Origin: Nageia nagi
Taxonomy: Eukaryota; Pinophyta
Length of the DNA: 64,000 bases
Assembly (NCBI GenBank): GCA_050084985.1
Contig: JBITNC010000002.1
Coordinates: 38,440,001 to 38,504,000, forward strand
Reading direction: 5' to 3'
The notes beneath the pieces were generated by a model, which saw only the letters and a list, made by a program, of their open reading frames with translations, searched no databases and was not told where the DNA came from. Of this stretch, positions 11,310 to 20,720 are shown one piece after another. Within the stretch, counting starts at the first letter, position 1, and each line of letters begins with the position of its first letter. The position numbers and the translations under genes are program-made.

Positions 11310-11810
11310 TGACCTCATCTCTACATTCCGGAATGCTCTACTCACCAGCTCTGGCTATTCGATCACTCCTCGCTGACCTCATCACTTCCAGGACCCGATT
11401 TCATTCAAAAATGTGAACATCGTTCTCCCCGTGACGTCATCTCTTACCTTCGAAATGTTTTACTCACTGGCTCCGACTATTTGATCGCTCCTTGCTGACC
11501 TCATCACTTTTGGGATCTAGTTTTGGGTTAAGGCCCGAAATCGCTGATGTCATCTCTTCCGAAATGCTTTATTTACTGACCCCGACTTTTCAATTCCCCT
11601 TGTTGACCTCATCATCTCTGAAACCCGATATTTACCAAAACGTGACTGTCTTATCCTCCGCGATGTCATCATTTTATTTCGGAACGCTTTACTTCCGGAA
11701 CACTTTATTTACAAGCTCCGGCTTCTTTGATTATCTCTTGCTGACCTCACCTCCTTCAGAACCCGGGCTTTTCCACAACTAAGCTTTGTCATTTCTTCTG
11801 TGATGTCATC
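11310..11810. promoter_or_regulatory. Ladder of TGAC/TGTCATC motifs in the LTR
   Basis: Nine decamers close to TGACSTCATC lie at 11310, 11374, 11432, 11496, 11545, 11604, 11661, 11742 and 11801, spaced mostly 49-64 bp. The one at 11432 is TGACGTCATC, a full palindromic TGACGTCA bZIP site. Around them, TTCCGGAAYGCTTTA and CTGGCTCYGRCTAT phrases also recur, so this is a degenerate tandem array of about 60-bp units. The same ladder is in the other LTR. Binding by bZIP (TGA-type) factors is inference. Confidence 0.65.
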
Positions 11811-11999
11811 ATTTCATTCCGGAATGCTTTATCTACTGACTCTGGCCTATTTTTTTTGCTCCAGAAAAACTCCCGGGGATCTTAAAATGAACTCATGATT
11901 GCAAGTAAAGTACACCGGGGCTTTAATAAAGAATTTATTATGTATGAATATACATTATGGCGACCTTTGGGGGAAAATTTCGCCTTTATCAAAGAGGAA

Positions 12000-12190
12000 T
12001 TTAGAACCTAGTCTGAAAAAATAATACCAAAAATAATACCAACGCATTTAGCTACTACATAGGGTCCGGACCACATGGATTCGAATTTTTTGTGTTTCCC
12101 TGGTTTAGCTCTGTCCTCATCCCATTTCAATACTAAATCTCCTTCTCTGAAAGTATCCGGAGTTGATTTTTGACCATTGAACCACCTTTT
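12000..12190 (-). pseudogene. Integrase C-terminal remnant in the gag-only element
   Basis: One minus frame reads WFNGQKSTPDTFREGDLVLK, then KWDEDRAKPGKHKKFESMW and SGPYVV. This is the conserved end of Ty3/gypsy integrase (GDLVLKW...PGKH.KF...W.GP). The pol core is missing, so gag now lies almost next to it. It shows that the element is an internal deletion of a full gypsy element, and it fixes the sense strand as minus. Confidence 0.85.
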
Positions 12191-12276
12191 ACTATTTCAT
12201 TTCTTCTCCGGGGTCTTGATATGATTGATTCCGAAGCTCTTTTGGGATTCAACTTTTCTTTCCAGAATACCGGAGA

Positions 12277-13611
12277 CTAGGGGTTTTTCCCTGATCTTGT
12301 TTCCACAGCAAAACCTCCTATACCCGCTGGTGCAAAATTCATCAGGTTCAAATCTTGGCTTATGTCTTCAGCTACACCAGGCGGAGGAATGCCCCCACTT
12401 CTTGATAAATATTCTTGGTATTGATAAACAGGACATGTGGTTTGTTCATGAGCATTATTGCAGGCCAAACACCAACCAATGGCTAACCCTGAAGAGGAAG
12501 CTTGGCTTACATCCTCATTCAACACATTCTGAGCCTCTTCTATAGCAGGATAAGGATATCTTCTTGCATTGCTTTATCTGCGTAGAATGGTAATCTAGTT
12601 TGCCATATTTCTACACAAGTTTCGGAGTTCTTGAATCTCTGTCGACGAGGCTACCCCTTTATTCATATTAGGCTGATGAGGGGCTGGTAAGGCCAAGGGA
12701 GCTCTAGGGACTGGCAAGGTTGATGGCCGTTGTTGGACAGGGGCAGGGATACTGGCCAATGGTGGAGCCAAACTAATTGCTTGAGGTCTCAAAATTTACT
12801 GTTGGGCGGTTATTGGAAAATAAGGCATTGGCATGCGACTTGGCAATTTCCCAACTGCAATAAGACAGGATTCAGCATATACTGCTTGTCTATAGACCTT
12901 CGGAAAAGTATTTACTCCGAAATTTTGGATTTGCAGAGAGAGATCCGGAGGAAAGGCTCTCAGGTAATACATTAAGGCTTGAAATTGCTGAGGCCTGACT
13001 GGCATTGGGACTCTCATCCAAGTTTTTTGGAATCTAATATTGAAATCAGGGATATTTTCTTGCTCATATCTTTTGATTGAAGTGAACTGTGTTAACAAGG
13101 AAAAGGGATCTCCTAATTCATTAAATTCCAAGATAAAGGGCTCTGCCAGCTGAGCCCAAGTGTTTATAGATCCGTTAGGAAGGCCCCTATACCAATCTAG
13201 GACCTTTCCTTTGAAAGACTAAGCCAGTAATCTCACCATGACATCTTCATGTTGGATATTATGAATCTTAGCGAGGCCAGCTACATCAACACAATGCTCG
13301 TAAGCCATTTTCTCTGAAGTTGCATCAAACTCCGGAAGGGTTTTGAAAACATTTGCTGGGATGTCATGCAACACCGCCAGGGCTATTGGTACCCCATTGT
13401 CCCATTTCGGATAAATATTCTGAGCTGGATTAGCCATTTTAGGAGAGGTATTTCTAGTATGAAGATCAGGTGATTCTAGCTTGGTAAAGGATTTTAGGGA
13501 GCTAATACTATTCAGAGACTTGGACTTGATCAGGGTCTTTCTCTTAGGAGTATCTAACGTTCTAAAATTCAGTGCTTCTTTTGCTGCTCTAGTTTTAGAT
13601 CTAGTCCACAT
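12277..13611 (-). pseudogene. Retrotransposon gag (gag-only element)
   Basis: Nucleocapsid/capsid protein of a Ty3/gypsy element. One frame runs from ATG 13611 for about 445 codons. It opens with a basic stretch (MWTRSKTRAAKEALN). The capsid gag domain follows, with SFKGKVLDWYRGLP and INTWAQLAEPF near 13215-13150 and FRRLTQ-like FSLLTQFTSIKRYEQE near 13100. Next comes a Pro-rich linker, then a zinc-knuckle-like CLACNNAHEQTTC (CX2CX3HX4C, one residue short of the usual CX2CX4HX4C) near 12475-12430. The frame never shifts; it is broken only by four stops (13219, 12796, 12595 and near 12575), each explicable as CAG/CAA to TAG/TAA. Confidence 0.88.
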
Positions 13612-13730
13612 AAACTCTAGGTTGCAAAAGAAAGTGACAAGTTCAAAAGCACATATGATATTTACAAATAATTTGTTTTAATACATACCATAGATAGTGC
13701 TTCAGCAGAGTCACCAATAAGTTTCTTCGT

Positions 13731-13748
13731 GTCCCATCGGGCGTGCCA
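13731..13748 (-). other. Candidate primer binding site of the gag-only element
   Basis: TGGCACGCCCGATGGGAC on minus, 11 nt inside the 5' LTR. It begins TGG as complements of tRNA CCA ends do, but I cannot name the tRNA. The 11-nt spacer is longer than usual. Confidence 0.5.
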
Positions 13749-13759
13749 AAAAGAAATAC

Positions 13760-15364
13760 TGTTGATTAAGATTGTGTAATATATGCACCGTGAACAATCT
13801 TAACCAAAGTAAATCAAGAACAGACTATAGTGACAGTCTGATCTCCGGAGAAGGTCGGTTCCTTATCTATTGGGCGTAGAAAAAGTAACAGGAAAGGAAA
13901 TAAAAAGGAGTAGAGTGCAAGGAATTTAAGCAAAAGGGTTAGGGTAACAAGAGAGAAAGCAAAGTAACAGGAAAGGAAATAAAAAGGAGCAGAGTGCGAG
14001 GAATTTAAGCAAAAGGGTTAGGGTAACAAGGGAGAAAGCAAAGTAACAGGAAAGTAACAAGAGGAAAAAGTAACAGGAAATGAAATAAAAAGTAGAGTGC
14101 GAGGAATTTAAGCAAAAAGGCTTAGGGTAACAAGAGAGAAAGCAAAGGTGGATCACTAGTTCAACGCAGACTTTCACAGTGCGTGAAACCTTGGTCTGAA
14201 TCTAGTGTAGCAGCTACAGTACAAGCTCTCACTCTCTAATAGTTTCCCAGCTTTACTCTACCATGTAGCAGACATAGTTATACTAGCAACTCGTAATTAT
14301 CATTCAGGAAACAAGCCAAGCTGCCATGATGTAACCAAATTAAGAATGATAATTACGAGTGCTAGATAAGAAAGGTCAAGATGGTATCATATTACTGATA
14401 AAAACTACAGGTCTTCGAGAACAAATGTAAAGAGCAATACTAGGGCTTCCGACCCTTCTTTCACTTTATTTTCATATACTTATACTGTAGTAATAACAGT
14501 TACAAGAATTACAGGATAGAAACGTTTACAAAAATAGCTTCAAGATTCTAACCTTCTTTTAACTGATACTACCTACATACGCCACTTAGCAGAATATTAC
14601 AAAAATTAGGCAGATTGTAGAAGATACGATTTCTTGACAACTGTGATCTAACCTCTTGCTGGCATCGTCTCTACCATGATGTTTTATTTACTGGCTCTGG
14701 CTATTCGATCCCCCTTTACTGACCTCATCTCTACATTCTGGAATGCTCTACTCACCGGCTCCGGCTATTCGATCACTCCTCGCTGACCTCATCACTTCCG
14801 GGACATGATTTCATTCAAAAATGTGAACATCGTTCTCCCTGTGATGTCATCTCTTACCTCCGAAATGTTTTACTCACTGGTTCCAACTATTTGATCGCTC
14901 CTTACTGACCTCATCACTTTCAGGATCTGGTTTTGGGTTAAGGCCCGAAATCGCTGACATCATCTCTTTCGGAATGCTTTATTTACTGACCCCGGCTTCT
15001 CAATTCCCCTTGCTGACCTCATCATCTTCGGAACCCAATCTTTACCAAAACGTGACTATCTTATCCTCCGTGATGTCATCATTTTATTTCGAAACGCTTT
15101 ACTTTCGGAACACTTTATTTACAGGCTCCGGCTTCTTTGATTATCTCTTGCTGACCTCACCTCCTCCGAAACCCGGGCTTTTCCATAATTGAGCTTTGTC
15201 ATTTCTTCTATGACATCATCATTTCATTCCGGAACGCTTTATCTACTGACTCTGGCCTATTTTGTTTGCTCCAAAAAAACTCCCGAGCATCTTAAAATGA
15301 ACTCATGATTGCAAGTAAAGTACACCGGGGCTTTAATAAAGAATTTATTATGTATGAATATACA
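13760..15364 (-). repeat. 5' LTR of the gag-only element
   Basis: 1,605 bp, partner of 10350-11954. It contains an 80-bp tandem block (about 13881-14145) and a ladder of TGAC/TGTCATC motifs (about 14720-15225). The orientation follows from the gag strand. Confidence 0.93.
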
Positions 15365-15369
15365 CCTCT
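15365..15369. repeat. Target-site duplication CCTCT, right copy
   Basis: CCTCT immediately after the LTR that ends at 15364; identical to 10345-10349. Confidence 0.9.
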
Positions 15370-16065
15370 TTTCTTAAACCTTTTAGAGGAAGAAGGATAA
15401 GATTTCTTTTAATAGTTGAATTTTTTCTTGAAAAAAATTTTGGTTGCTCCAAAAGTAACGTTATTCTTAGGAGAAGAAATTAATACCTTATTGTTAAAAG
15501 TTTCTTTATGCTTCAATAGGTGTTTTGAAAGGTTTTCAAAAGAAAAAACTTTTTTTTCATCATCAAACCTTATTTCTATAACCGTTACAAAATTTTCAAA
15601 CTTTGAAGAAAAGCTTTGAAGAATGATGAAGATCATGAAGTCATCATTGATCCAATTGTATTCACAAATAATAAATTAGGTTCTTAAATCAATAATTTTA
15701 TTCAAGTAGATAGCCATATTTTCTTCCCCTTAATAAGATTGAAGCAACTTTTGAAGAACGGTAAATCTTCTTAAAAATTTTAAACTAAGGTAGATTTACT
15801 TAAGCTTATCCCATGCTTCCTTTATCAATATTAAAGAGAAAATCATCAGAAGCACATCATCTGAAACTACATGATAAATCATGGAGGTTATTAACTCATT
15901 TTTCATGTTGTAAGCTTCTAATGCCTTCTCATATGTAGGAGGTACAAGGTTTTCATTTATTATTTACCAAAGTTTATTTGCCTGCAATTCAGCTCTCATT
16001 TAAGGTTTCCAAATCTCATAGTTGGAACAATCAAAAATGTATTTAGGTAAAAAAAATTCTTTCAT
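15370..16065 (-). pseudogene. Copia gag, 5' part, interrupted by nested element
   Basis: The minus strand starts at ATG 16065 (MKEFFLPKYIFDCSNYEIW, the usual copia opening that ends in YEIWK). It continues with MRAELQANKLW, then an ALEAYNMKNELITSMI-like helix. The piece 15636-15409 holds the LxSFSSKFENFV motif and a LSKHLLKHKE helix. Stops interrupt it, one right after YEIWKP. The nested element entered at 15365, and the remaining gag, including the zinc knuckle, continues below 10350. Confidence 0.82.
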
Positions 16066-18836
16066 TTGCTACATAAAAATGTGAAATAATAAGCATATGG
16101 TTTCAATAAGCAACATTAAATGTTAAGTTTTAAATAAGTAAATAATACATGTTACATTTAATACTAAATATGCTTGATTTGATTTATAAGCACAAATATT
16201 TTACAATTCAAATAACTTATGTATCCAAATACATTTCATATCTTAAGAATTGTAGATATAAAATAACATTGTTGAAGTTTATTTTCTTATCTAAAGTTAG
16301 ATCTTCACCTAAATGCTCACATAAGAGGAGCCCAAGTACTACCAATCCTCAACCAGTTCCCTTTGGATAGTAATATACTCTCACAAAAAAAAGTACTAAC
16401 TACTTTTTAAGGTTCTAACGTTTATTGGATCGATTAAATTATTAATTTTAATTAAGTTTCAAGTTATTCTCTTAGATTATCAAGATAATTCCTAAATAGA
16501 TGTGCAGATATGTGGTATCACTACACACATACCTATCCACCTAATGAAGTTAAATTCAGATAAACAGAGAACTTAGAAGCAATTAAAAAGTACAAACTTT
16601 TCATCACTTAGATCGTCAAACTTAAAGGCTCCAATCTACCTATTCTCATCTCATGGTTCTCCAAACAAATCATGTTGCGAAATGTACGTGCAAATGTGTT
16701 CATTTTAGAGGGTTGCTCATATCAATGTTTGCATAAGCAAATGAAATAAAAAATGAAATATGAAGTAAAAAGCATAAATAAACTATCATTTTTTTAAAAA
16801 TTTGAAACCTAAATGTCCAATGGATTTTGTTTACTAACCCTTAAAGGATATCTTTACAACAATTCTTATTTGTATAAGTTAATTCCATTCTTGCATAAAA
16901 AACTTAAGATTTTATGTATCATTCTATAGCTTAAAAAAAATTAAGTCAATATGCATAATTTAATTTAAAAATTTAAATCCTAAGCATGCATCATTAACTT
17001 AAAAATTTAAATCCTAAGCATGCATCATTAACTTAAAATTTTTAATCCTAAGCATGCATCATTAACTTAAAAAAATTAAGTACTAAATATGCATTTATTA
17101 ACTTAACAAATAAATATTAAGCATGCATCATTGACTTAAAAATTAAGTACTAATCATGCATTATTTTTAAGGCTAGCTTTGTATAAGGATTATATAAACA
17201 CTTAAAATCTATGCAATATGAGGATCTAAAAATTTAAATAAATAATTTTATTTTAAGTAAAAAATTATAAAATCCCTCCTCTTTTACTTAAAATTTTTAT
17301 CTTTTAACAATAACATTCTAGTTGTACCTTAGAAATTTAACTAAGGAAAGAAATGCCAACAAACAACACTTCTAACTTAAGTATTTTGCATGCTAAAAAA
17401 CAATTATCTACTAACAATTATTCCCCTTTTTAAAGATAAAAGAAATACCCTTAATTTAAAAAAGGGAATGATAATAAGCATTAAATTTCTAAGAAGAGTT
17501 TGCTTCAAGTAAAAAACTTAAATAAGTCATTATTACTTTCCACTTTATGCATTTACTATCCTAGATGAAATCTACATTGCACTTAATTTTACCTACCAAT
17601 TTTAATAATTTTATGCATTTTTACTCCACGCATAGTCTAATTTAAAACAAGTCATGATGGGAAAAGTAAACTTGCTTGAATAAGTATAAAAGATAATAAA
17701 TTTTAATAAATGAAGTTAGCACTAGGTAGGAGAAATGAAAGTTTGAAAAACAAACAAATCCCAAGGAAAGAACGAGGGTTGAGTGGTGCAAAGAAGGGAG
17801 GCCTACGCAAATGCAAAGGATAAGGGGTGGTGGCTCTACAAGCGGAGGAAGACTAGTGAGCTTTTCGTGAGGACGGACGACATGAAACCAAGGGAATGTG
17901 CCCTCACTCAATGGCCCCACTAATGCCTATGAGAGAAGACCAGAATACTCGTACACTATTTTGGGGTTGCACATATACAAGCTGTGTAATCTTTACCTAA
18001 AGCGAGGGTGAAAAAATTCACAGAGCTAAGGGGGGGTCGTGCAGGCGAGGGTTAAACATAGGGAGATAAGAAGTTATACAGCGATAGGAGAGAAGAGGGA
18101 GGAGACTATGCACATGAGGAGGCTATGCATGGGAGGAGGAGAAACCATAGTTAGAGGGTTTTGGTTATGGCCAAGTGCAGCCGACAAGGGGCTCTTGCGT
18201 GGAATCCACATCAAACGCCAAAAGGAGGGCCCAGACGCCATGGCCTGCTAGCTGAGAGACAAGCTTAGAGGTTGATAGGACCCAAAAACTAAAAAAAAAT
18301 CCACCTGCATCTTTATTTGAAATAGCCAATACAAAAAAAATTTATATAGCAAATATCCTCTAAATGTTTTGTATCAACATTTTTGTAAAAAAAAAAAGGT
18401 ATATATATATATATTTAAATATTTTTCTTCACAAAGATAGTGAAGAGATAAAAAAAATATAATATCTTTTCCTAAGATATTATTTGTTAGATCATATATA
18501 TATATATTTGTATTCAAACCCTTTGATAAAAAAAATCTCCAAATCAAATATATGCAAATTAGAGGAATGTAACTAGCAATTTTAAACTAATAGGAAGTAT
18601 TAGTATAAGTAAACAAAATTGCTACATAATATATTGCCCCTTTAAAGAAATTTTGCCACATATATAAGAAAGGACTAACATAATACAAAATATGTTAGTA
18701 ACATTAGTAAAATATGTCAAAAGATAAAAAAAAATGAAGGAGATTGTATGTAGGAGGTTATACCTTACTTGAATTTTACCTCAACAATGAAATGAAGAGC
18801 TTCCACACTAAGGATGTGAAGATGAGCCTCCAAGGA
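16066..18836 (-). other. Very long copia leader
   Basis: Between the primer binding site and the gag ATG lie about 2.77 kb; copia leaders are normally a few hundred bases. It contains a tandem array (16946-17168), long AT-rich tracts and a distinctly G+C-richer island at about 17750-18260 with short open frames (minus 17920-17642, plus 18039-18251) that I cannot assign. Part may be a captured or inserted sequence; I find no terminal repeats marking one. Confidence 0.5.
16946..17168. repeat. 33-34 bp tandem array, about 6.5 units
   Basis: Units begin TAAGCATGCATCATTAACTT (16981, 17014, 17048, 17117, with diverged ones at 16947 and 17083) and end in an AT-rich tail. Each contains the palindrome GCATGC. 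It lies in the leader of the copia element. Confidence 0.85.
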
Positions 18837-18848
18837 GCTCTGATACCA
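18837..18848 (-). other. Primer binding site (initiator tRNA-Met), copia
   Basis: TGGTATCAGAGC on the minus strand, three bases inside the 5' LTR. It is exactly complementary to the 3' end of plant initiator tRNA-Met, the standard primer for plant copia elements. Confidence 0.95.
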
Positions 18849-18851
18849 ATT

Positions 18852-19352
18852 TGAAGGAACTAACACTAACAAGATAATTCTTAAACTACCAAGATCACAT
18901 GAAAGTTCTCAATTCACATCTAACTATCACACAAAGCAATCTCACAAAGATAACACAAGATGTAAGTGGTTCCTCTAACTAGAAGTACATCCACTAACTA
19001 GATCTTTACATCAATCACAAATATAACTCTTTTACAATTTTTTTAATCTCAACTCCTACGCTTCTATCATATAGCATAACTTTACTCCACAATTGATGTG
19101 TAATCACAAAGAGAGAGCCTTCTATTTATAGGCCAAAATCCCTCTTTGGACCACCCTTTTATCCAATGTACAAAAGTATGACATGCACATCCTTTTACTC
19201 AAGGGGCATGCTCATGACATGGAGTGTAGGACAAGTTACATTATCATATTCACTTAAATACTTAAGGTATCAAATGATACCCTTAAGTATTAGTAAACTT
19301 ACATAGAAGATTTAATACAAACCTTTACAATAATGCATTATACATTCCAACA
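18852..19352 (-). repeat. 5' LTR of the copia element
   Basis: 501 bp with TG...CA ends. TATAAATA at 19130-19123 on minus is followed by a short R/U5. A 27-nt near-perfect palindrome (19261-19287, arms CTTAAGGTATCA and TGATACCCTTAAG) lies in U3. It pairs with 5807-6306. Confidence 0.93.
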
Positions 19353-19357
19353 ACTTT
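19353..19357. repeat. Target-site duplication of the copia element, right copy
   Basis: ACTTT, partner of ATTTT at 5802-5806. Confidence 0.7.
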
Positions 19358-19649
19358 AAATGTCAGTGAACATTATATAAATAAAGGTCTAACAAGATGC
19401 AGAGTAGAGTTTGCCATCGTACATATAAGATGGTGATTAGTTGCAATCTAAATGATACCCCATATGAGAGAATTTAACAAGGTTTGCATCTTATTTGGGG
19501 ATGATTGGGAGGGATTTTGTCTCTATCACTTATAAGAATCGGAAAGTAGTCCCAGAGAAATCTAAAAGGCATTTATGGATTAATTATGATAATTTTATAG
19601 CCAACAAATTCCATAGTGTCTATTTTTAAATACTTGTACAATGTTGCAT

Positions 19650-20720
19650 GTCTAATAAGATATTGGTTTAATGCAAAAAAAATATGTTATCCCGAAGGGA
19701 ATGAGGAAATCGATCTTTACGACCATGGTCAAGTCATGGCGTGATTACAAACATTAAGTTATATAAAACCATTATGATATGCATGATAATGATGCAGATA
19801 GAATTGTTAATTTCCCACCTAATGTTTTAAACGAAGTTTGGGAAGCCTTTGTGAATGATAGGAGCAACATTGAATTAAGTACGTGAGGAAAAGGAACAAA
19901 CAAAATAGATCTCACCAATCCCTCTTGCATACTTGTAGTTGAATAGGATATTCTTGACTAGAGCATGAAATGGCATTATATCATGACTATTTATTATAGA
20001 ATAACCATAGCTATATTGTATTATTGTATGACTTATCCACATGTTTCTCCAACTATATAACTTGCAAAGGAAGAAGCAATCAAATGTGAAAACTCCACTA
20101 CCAAGGGAAATTATATGGAAGGAAACTTAAAAAAATAAGGATGAGATATTTATTTCAGCAAAAGTTGAGGAGACAATTGTAAGTGGCATTCCCTTAGAAA
20201 TAACAATACATTGAATTCAAACCATTTTTACATTGATTATTTTTTTAACATGTTCCCAATTAATTAATGCATGTGATGGTATTAGAAAAAAATAGATGAA
20301 TAAATAGCATTTGGGAGCTCCTTTGTAAATCAATATACTAAGGATGATGCCCTCACGAAGGTTTTAGGACACGAAATACTGGGTCGAGTTTGAGGTGTAG
20401 GTAAAGGAGTAACATCGACTACTATGTTTGTTGTGAGATTTATATATAAAAGATTCATAAGATTGAAGAGAATAATGCAAAGAAAGATAAATTGATGGAA
20501 TAGAGGATGGTAGACGATAAAAGAAAAATGGAAGAGAATAATGCAAAGAAAGATAAATTGATGGAATAGAGGATGGTAGACGATAAAAGAAAAATGGAAG
20601 AGAATAATGGAAAGAAAGATAAGTTGATGGAATAGAGGATGGTAGACAATAAAAGAAAAATGGAAGAGAATAATAAAAAGGTAGAAGAGCTTATGACATG
20701 GCTTAGACAATTATAGATTT
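19650..20720 (+). pseudogene. En/Spm-type plant transposase-associated gene, decayed
   Basis: Plus-strand words match the plant transposase (Ptta/En/Spm) family. At about 19701 it reads MRKSIFTTMVKSWRDYKH, then a DADRIVNFPPNVLNEVWEAF phrase followed by an Asn/Arg-rich run, the core of the domain. Near 20345 it reads DALTKVLGHEILGRV, then GVGKGVTSTT, which is the family's distal motif. A C-terminal coiled coil follows, built of 22-residue repeats (EENNAKKDKLME). Stops are frequent. The copia element inserted just upstream (site at 19353), so part of the same gene may lie left of 5802. The family accompanies CACTA transposons; no CACTA termini are visible. Confidence 0.72.
20465..20690 (+). repeat. 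66-bp in-frame tandem repeats
   Basis: Three units at 20465, 20531 and 20597, each exactly 66 bp (22 codons), plus a partial fourth from 20663. Each encodes a charged heptad-like segment (EENNAKKDKLME, RMVDDKRKM), and each contains the same TAG stop after LME. The copies are nearly identical, so the expansion is recent relative to the surrounding decay. Confidence 0.9.

Larger units (their letters stand above)
10350..11954 (-). repeat. 3' LTR of the gag-only element
   Basis: 1,605 bp with TG...CA ends, same length as its partner. It carries the same 80-bp tandem block (10474-10735) and motif ladder (11310-11810). Confidence 0.93.
10350..15364 (-). mobile_element. Non-autonomous gag-only Ty3/gypsy LTR element (TR-GAG-like)
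   Basis: A structurally complete 5,015-bp element nested in the copia gag. It has two 1,605-bp LTRs (TGTATATTC...TCAACA on minus) and a perfect 5-bp target duplication CCTCT (10345-10349 and 15365-15369). The internal part is only 1,805 bp and encodes gag (13611-12277) followed by a remnant of the integrase C-terminus (about 12190-12000), both on minus. Protease, reverse transcriptase, RNase H and the integrase core are absent, so it must have used enzymes from another element. The LTRs differ by only about one base in twenty by eye, so it is younger than its copia host. Confidence 0.94.
5807..19352 (-). mobile_element. Ty1/copia LTR retrotransposon, decayed, with nested insertion
   Basis: A complete but dead element, 13.5 kb including a 5.0-kb nested element. 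Order on the minus strand: 5' LTR (19352-18852), primer binding site, unusually long leader, gag (from 16065), nested element at 15364-10350, zinc knuckle, integrase, reverse transcriptase, RNase H (to 7103), repeat-rich 3' UTR, polypurine tract, 3' LTR (6306-5807). Integrase precedes reverse transcriptase, which defines copia. The two LTRs differ at roughly one base in ten by eye, and pol carries many stops and frameshifts. Flanks ATTTT and ACTTT form a target duplication with one mismatch. Confidence 0.93.

Noticed and set aside
11958-11975. TGGCGACCTTTGGGGGAA next to the LTR at 11954, like a primer binding site on the plus strand
   Set aside because: Gag and the integrase tail both read on minus, so this end is the 3' end of the element. 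The similarity may be chance.
16149-16370. 73-codon plus-strand frame
   Set aside because: It lies antisense in the copia leader, is AT-rich and has no recognisable domain.
17014-17149. Possible miRNA hairpin from GCATGC palindromes
   Set aside because: The palindrome is only six bases per repeat unit, and no extended foldback is seen.
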